Shown: piece after piece, positions 6,340-7,582 of the stretch | Layout: each line of letters begins with the position of its first letter | Position numbering within the stretch: the stretch's first letter is position 1 | DNA from: Pyrinomonadaceae bacterium | Lineage (GTDB): Bacteria; Acidobacteriota; Blastocatellia; Pyrinomonadales; Pyrinomonadaceae | Assembly: GCA_013813825.1 (NCBI GenBank) | Contig: JACCRA010000322.1 | Coordinates: 1 to 7,582, forward strand | DNA: 7,582 nt | Reading direction: 5' to 3' | Notes under the pieces: generated by a model | Database searches by the model: none | Seen by the model: only the letters and a program-made list of their open reading frames with translations | What the model was told of the DNA's origin: nothing | Translations under genes and position numbers: made by a program

Positions 6340-7305
6340 ATGGAGATACGTCAACTGAGGGCGCTGGCCGCGATTGCCGAGACTAAGACGTTCACCGCCG
6401 CCGCCGCGCGCCTCCATGTCACGCAGGCTGCGATCAGTATGCAGATTCGCCAACTGGAGCAGGAGGCCGGCGTGCCGCTCTTCGTCCGCACGCCGCGCCG
6501 TTGCGTCGCGACGCAGGCGGGCGAACGGTTGCTGGAACGCGCCGCGAACATCCTGCGCGAACACGACTCGGCGCTCGCGGAAATGCAGGAGTTGGCCGGC
6601 GTCGCGCACGGGCGGCTGCGCTTGGGCAACTCTTCGGCGATGTTCGGTGATGGGCCGCTACCGCGAATGCTGAAACAGTTACGCACGCCCCACCCGCACG
6701 CCGAGATCACGGTCACGTCGGGAACCAGTGAGGCGCTCGTCAAACAGATTCTCGCGGGCGAACTCGATATGGCGTTCGTCTCGTTGCCGGTGGAGGTGCG
6801 CGGGATTCAGACGGAGAGGCTGTTCGTTGATGAGTTGATCGCGATTGCCAGCCCGCGACACCCGCTCGCCGCGGAGCGCGTGGTCAGCGCTTACGCGCTT
6901 GCTGGCGAGAAGCTGATCCTTGGTGAGCGCGGCGGCAACACCCGCCGATTGATCGACGAATTTTTCGCGCAAGCTGGTTTGCGCCCGAAAGTGTCGATGG
7001 AATTGAGCCGGCTGACGGCGATCAAGCGGATGGTCGAGGAAGGCTTAGGCGTCGGGATCGTGCCGTTCCAGTCGGCGATTGAAGAGACGAATGACGGGCG
7101 TTTGGTCCGCTGGTGGATCGAGGGGGCACACATCAACTCGGAACTCGGTCTCGCCTCGCTCAGCGCCGGCTACCAGTCGCCGCTCGGCAAAACTTTCGTC
7201 AAGCTCTGCCACGACTATTTCGCCCAAGTGAGCAGCGCTGCCGCCGCGCGCCGCAAAGCGGTGAAATCAAAGGTTCAGAGTCAACCGCGCCGGCGGAAAC
7301 ATTAA
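6340..7305 (+). CDS. LysR-type transcriptional regulator
   Basis: DNA-binding regulator of 321 residues. The N-terminal winged helix-turn-helix covers about 1-60: MEIRQLRALAAIAETKTF, then FTAAAARLHVTQAAISMQIRQLE with the recognition helix, then AGVPLFVRTPRR as the wing. A linker helix follows to about residue 85. The effector-binding domain runs from about 88 to 300, with GRLRLGNSSAMFG at its start and EEGLGVGIVPFQSAI late in the fold, both typical. The last 18 or so residues are strongly basic (RRRKH end) and extend past the usual family length of about 300; they could contact DNA or be disordered. The gene is transcribed away from the amino-sugar operon, which is the classic arrangement for a LysR protein and its target; a peptidoglycan-derived sugar or sugar phosphate as effector is inference. 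The known MurNAc regulator MurR belongs to the RpiR family, so this would be a different control design. Confidence 0.93.
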   Translation: MEIRQLRALAAIAETKTFTAAAARLHVTQAAISMQIRQLEQEAGVPLFVRTPRRCVATQAGERLLERAANILREHDSALAEMQELAGVAHGRLRLGNSSAMFGDGPLPRMLKQLRTPHPHAEITVTSGTSEALVKQILAGELDMAFVSLPVEVRGIQTERLFVDELIAIASPRHPLAAERVVSAYALAGEKLILGERGGNTRRLIDEFFAQAGLRPKVSMELSRLTAIKRMVEEGLGVGIVPFQSAIEETNDGRLVRWWIEGAHINSELGLASLSAGYQSPLGKTFVKLCHDYFAQVSSAAAARRKAVKSKVQSQPRRRKH

Positions 7306-7316
7306 GAGTGTGCGTT

Positions 7317-7348
7317 GGCTGCACCGGTCAGCGATCAGCGGTGCGGCC
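7317..7348 (+). terminator. GC-rich hairpin after the LysR gene, possible terminator without a U tract
   Basis: GGCTGCACCG (7317-7326) pairs with CGGTGCGGCC (7339-7348) over ten bases with one G-U pair, and T7316-A7349 adds one more. The loop is 12 bases. It begins 12 bases after the stop codon at 7305. No run of T follows on either strand, so intrinsic termination is uncertain; it could instead stabilise the mRNA end or be part of a dispersed palindromic repeat. Confidence 0.4.
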
Positions 7349-7421
7349 AGTCATCTGCCGTGCGTCTCGTTCAGCTTCGCGCCCCGTGTCTGGGGTGCAC
7401 CACGCGAGTTATTCTGTTTGC

Positions 7422-7449
7422 GCTGAAAGCTGATGGCTGAACGCTGACG
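7422..7449. repeat. Four tandem GCTGANN heptamers
   Basis: GCTGAAA, GCTGATG, GCTGAAC and GCTGACG follow each other without gaps. Two more copies lie in the opposite orientation at about 7327-7340, inside the loop of the upstream hairpin, and GTTCAGC at 7370-7376 is another inverted unit. The outermost blocks, 7327-7339 and 7436-7448, match as a 13-base inverted repeat with one mismatch. Confidence 0.55.
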
Positions 7450-7461
7450 CATTAACGTCTA

Positions 7462-7582
7462 TCATCTCTTTTCGACCAACGCCCGAATCGCGGCGGCGAG
7501 GCGTGTGGTGTCTTCGGGCTTGCGAAGGCAGCCTTGCGCACCCGCTGCTATCGCTTTCTCGTGATCGAGCAGATCGGCGAAG
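7462..7582 (-). CDS. C-terminal end of a response-regulator receiver domain, 5' end beyond the window
   Basis: The last 39 codons and the TGA of a minus-strand gene are visible. The tail reads AIAAGAQGCLRKPED, then TTRLAAAIRALVEKR. The AGAxGxLxKP pattern with its conserved Lys-Pro is the beta5 region of CheY-like receiver domains, and the final amphipathic stretch is alpha5. The protein stops right after alpha5, so no output domain follows the receiver; it is either a stand-alone CheY/Spo0F-like regulator or a hybrid protein ending in a receiver. It converges on the LysR gene and shows no link to the amino-sugar genes. Only about a third of a receiver domain is present, so the phosphorylated Asp cannot be seen. 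Confidence 0.75.
   Translation of the reverse strand, partial: FADLLDHEKAIAAGAQGCLRKPEDTTRLAAAIRALVEKR

Larger units (their letters stand above)
7306..7461. other. Convergent intergenic spacer with hairpins and repeats
   Basis: 156 bp between the stop of the LysR gene and the stop of the minus-strand response regulator. No gene is seen. It holds a strong hairpin, a smaller one at 7379-7398 (GCGCCCC with GGGGTGC, six-base loop, one G-U pair) and heptamer repeats, listed separately. Confidence 0.6.

Noticed and set aside
7113..7433. Plus-strand open frame overlapping the end of the LysR gene
   Set aside because: It mostly overlaps the LysR gene in another frame and runs through the repeat-rich spacer; the composition is not protein-like.
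1..7582. CRISPR array, tRNA, rRNA or insertion sequence
   Set aside because: No regularly spaced repeats, no cloverleaf-like sequence and no transposase motif were seen on either strand.

Overview
The window looks like a chromosomal segment of a GC-rich Gram-negative-type bacterium. It carries a compact set of genes for salvaging cell-wall amino sugars, read leftward, a LysR-type regulator read rightward from the other side of a shared intergenic region, and the end of a response-regulator gene at the right edge. Acidobacteriota (Blastocatellia-like) is my best guess. It rests only on the GC-rich codon use, a non-PTS salvage gene set and AATCTCAAATC-type intergenic repeats, so it is an impression and not a measurement.

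Layout, right to left along the minus strand: a BadF/BcrA-type amino-sugar kinase (5031-6056), N-acetylmuramic acid 6-phosphate etherase MurQ (4108-5034, ATGA overlap with the kinase), a HAD-superfamily IA hydrolase (3318-4076, or to 4118 from a TTG), a 198-bp gap, a sodium:solute symporter-family permease (1461-3119), and an exported NagZ-type family 3 glycosidase (start at 1461, TAATG overlap with the permease, running off the left edge). On the plus strand, a LysR-type regulator (6340-7305) is divergent from the operon. A 156-bp convergent spacer holds a GC-rich hairpin and heptamer repeats. After it comes the last 39 codons of a receiver domain on the minus strand (7462-7582).

How the genes fit together (inference from family knowledge): the signal-peptide-bearing NagZ trims GlcNAc from peptidoglycan fragments outside the cytoplasm. 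The permease brings the freed MurNAc and/or GlcNAc in unphosphorylated. The kinase adds the 6-phosphate that a PTS would otherwise supply. MurQ splits MurNAc-6-P into GlcNAc-6-P and D-lactate. The HAD protein may be a phosphatase, but its substrate is unknown. The layout resembles non-PTS murT-murK-murQ pathways and differs from the MurP-PTS/MurR arrangement of E. coli or Bacillus. The LysR protein is the obvious candidate regulator. A TTATC-N5-GATAA dyad with T-N11-A geometry lies just upstream of its start codon.

Most worth checking: the permease lacks the usual Ser/Ser (or Ser/Thr) pair at the expected Na2-site positions or has lost about one helical turn there; the HAD protein lacks the second motif I aspartate; and a LysR regulator is paired with a murQ cluster.
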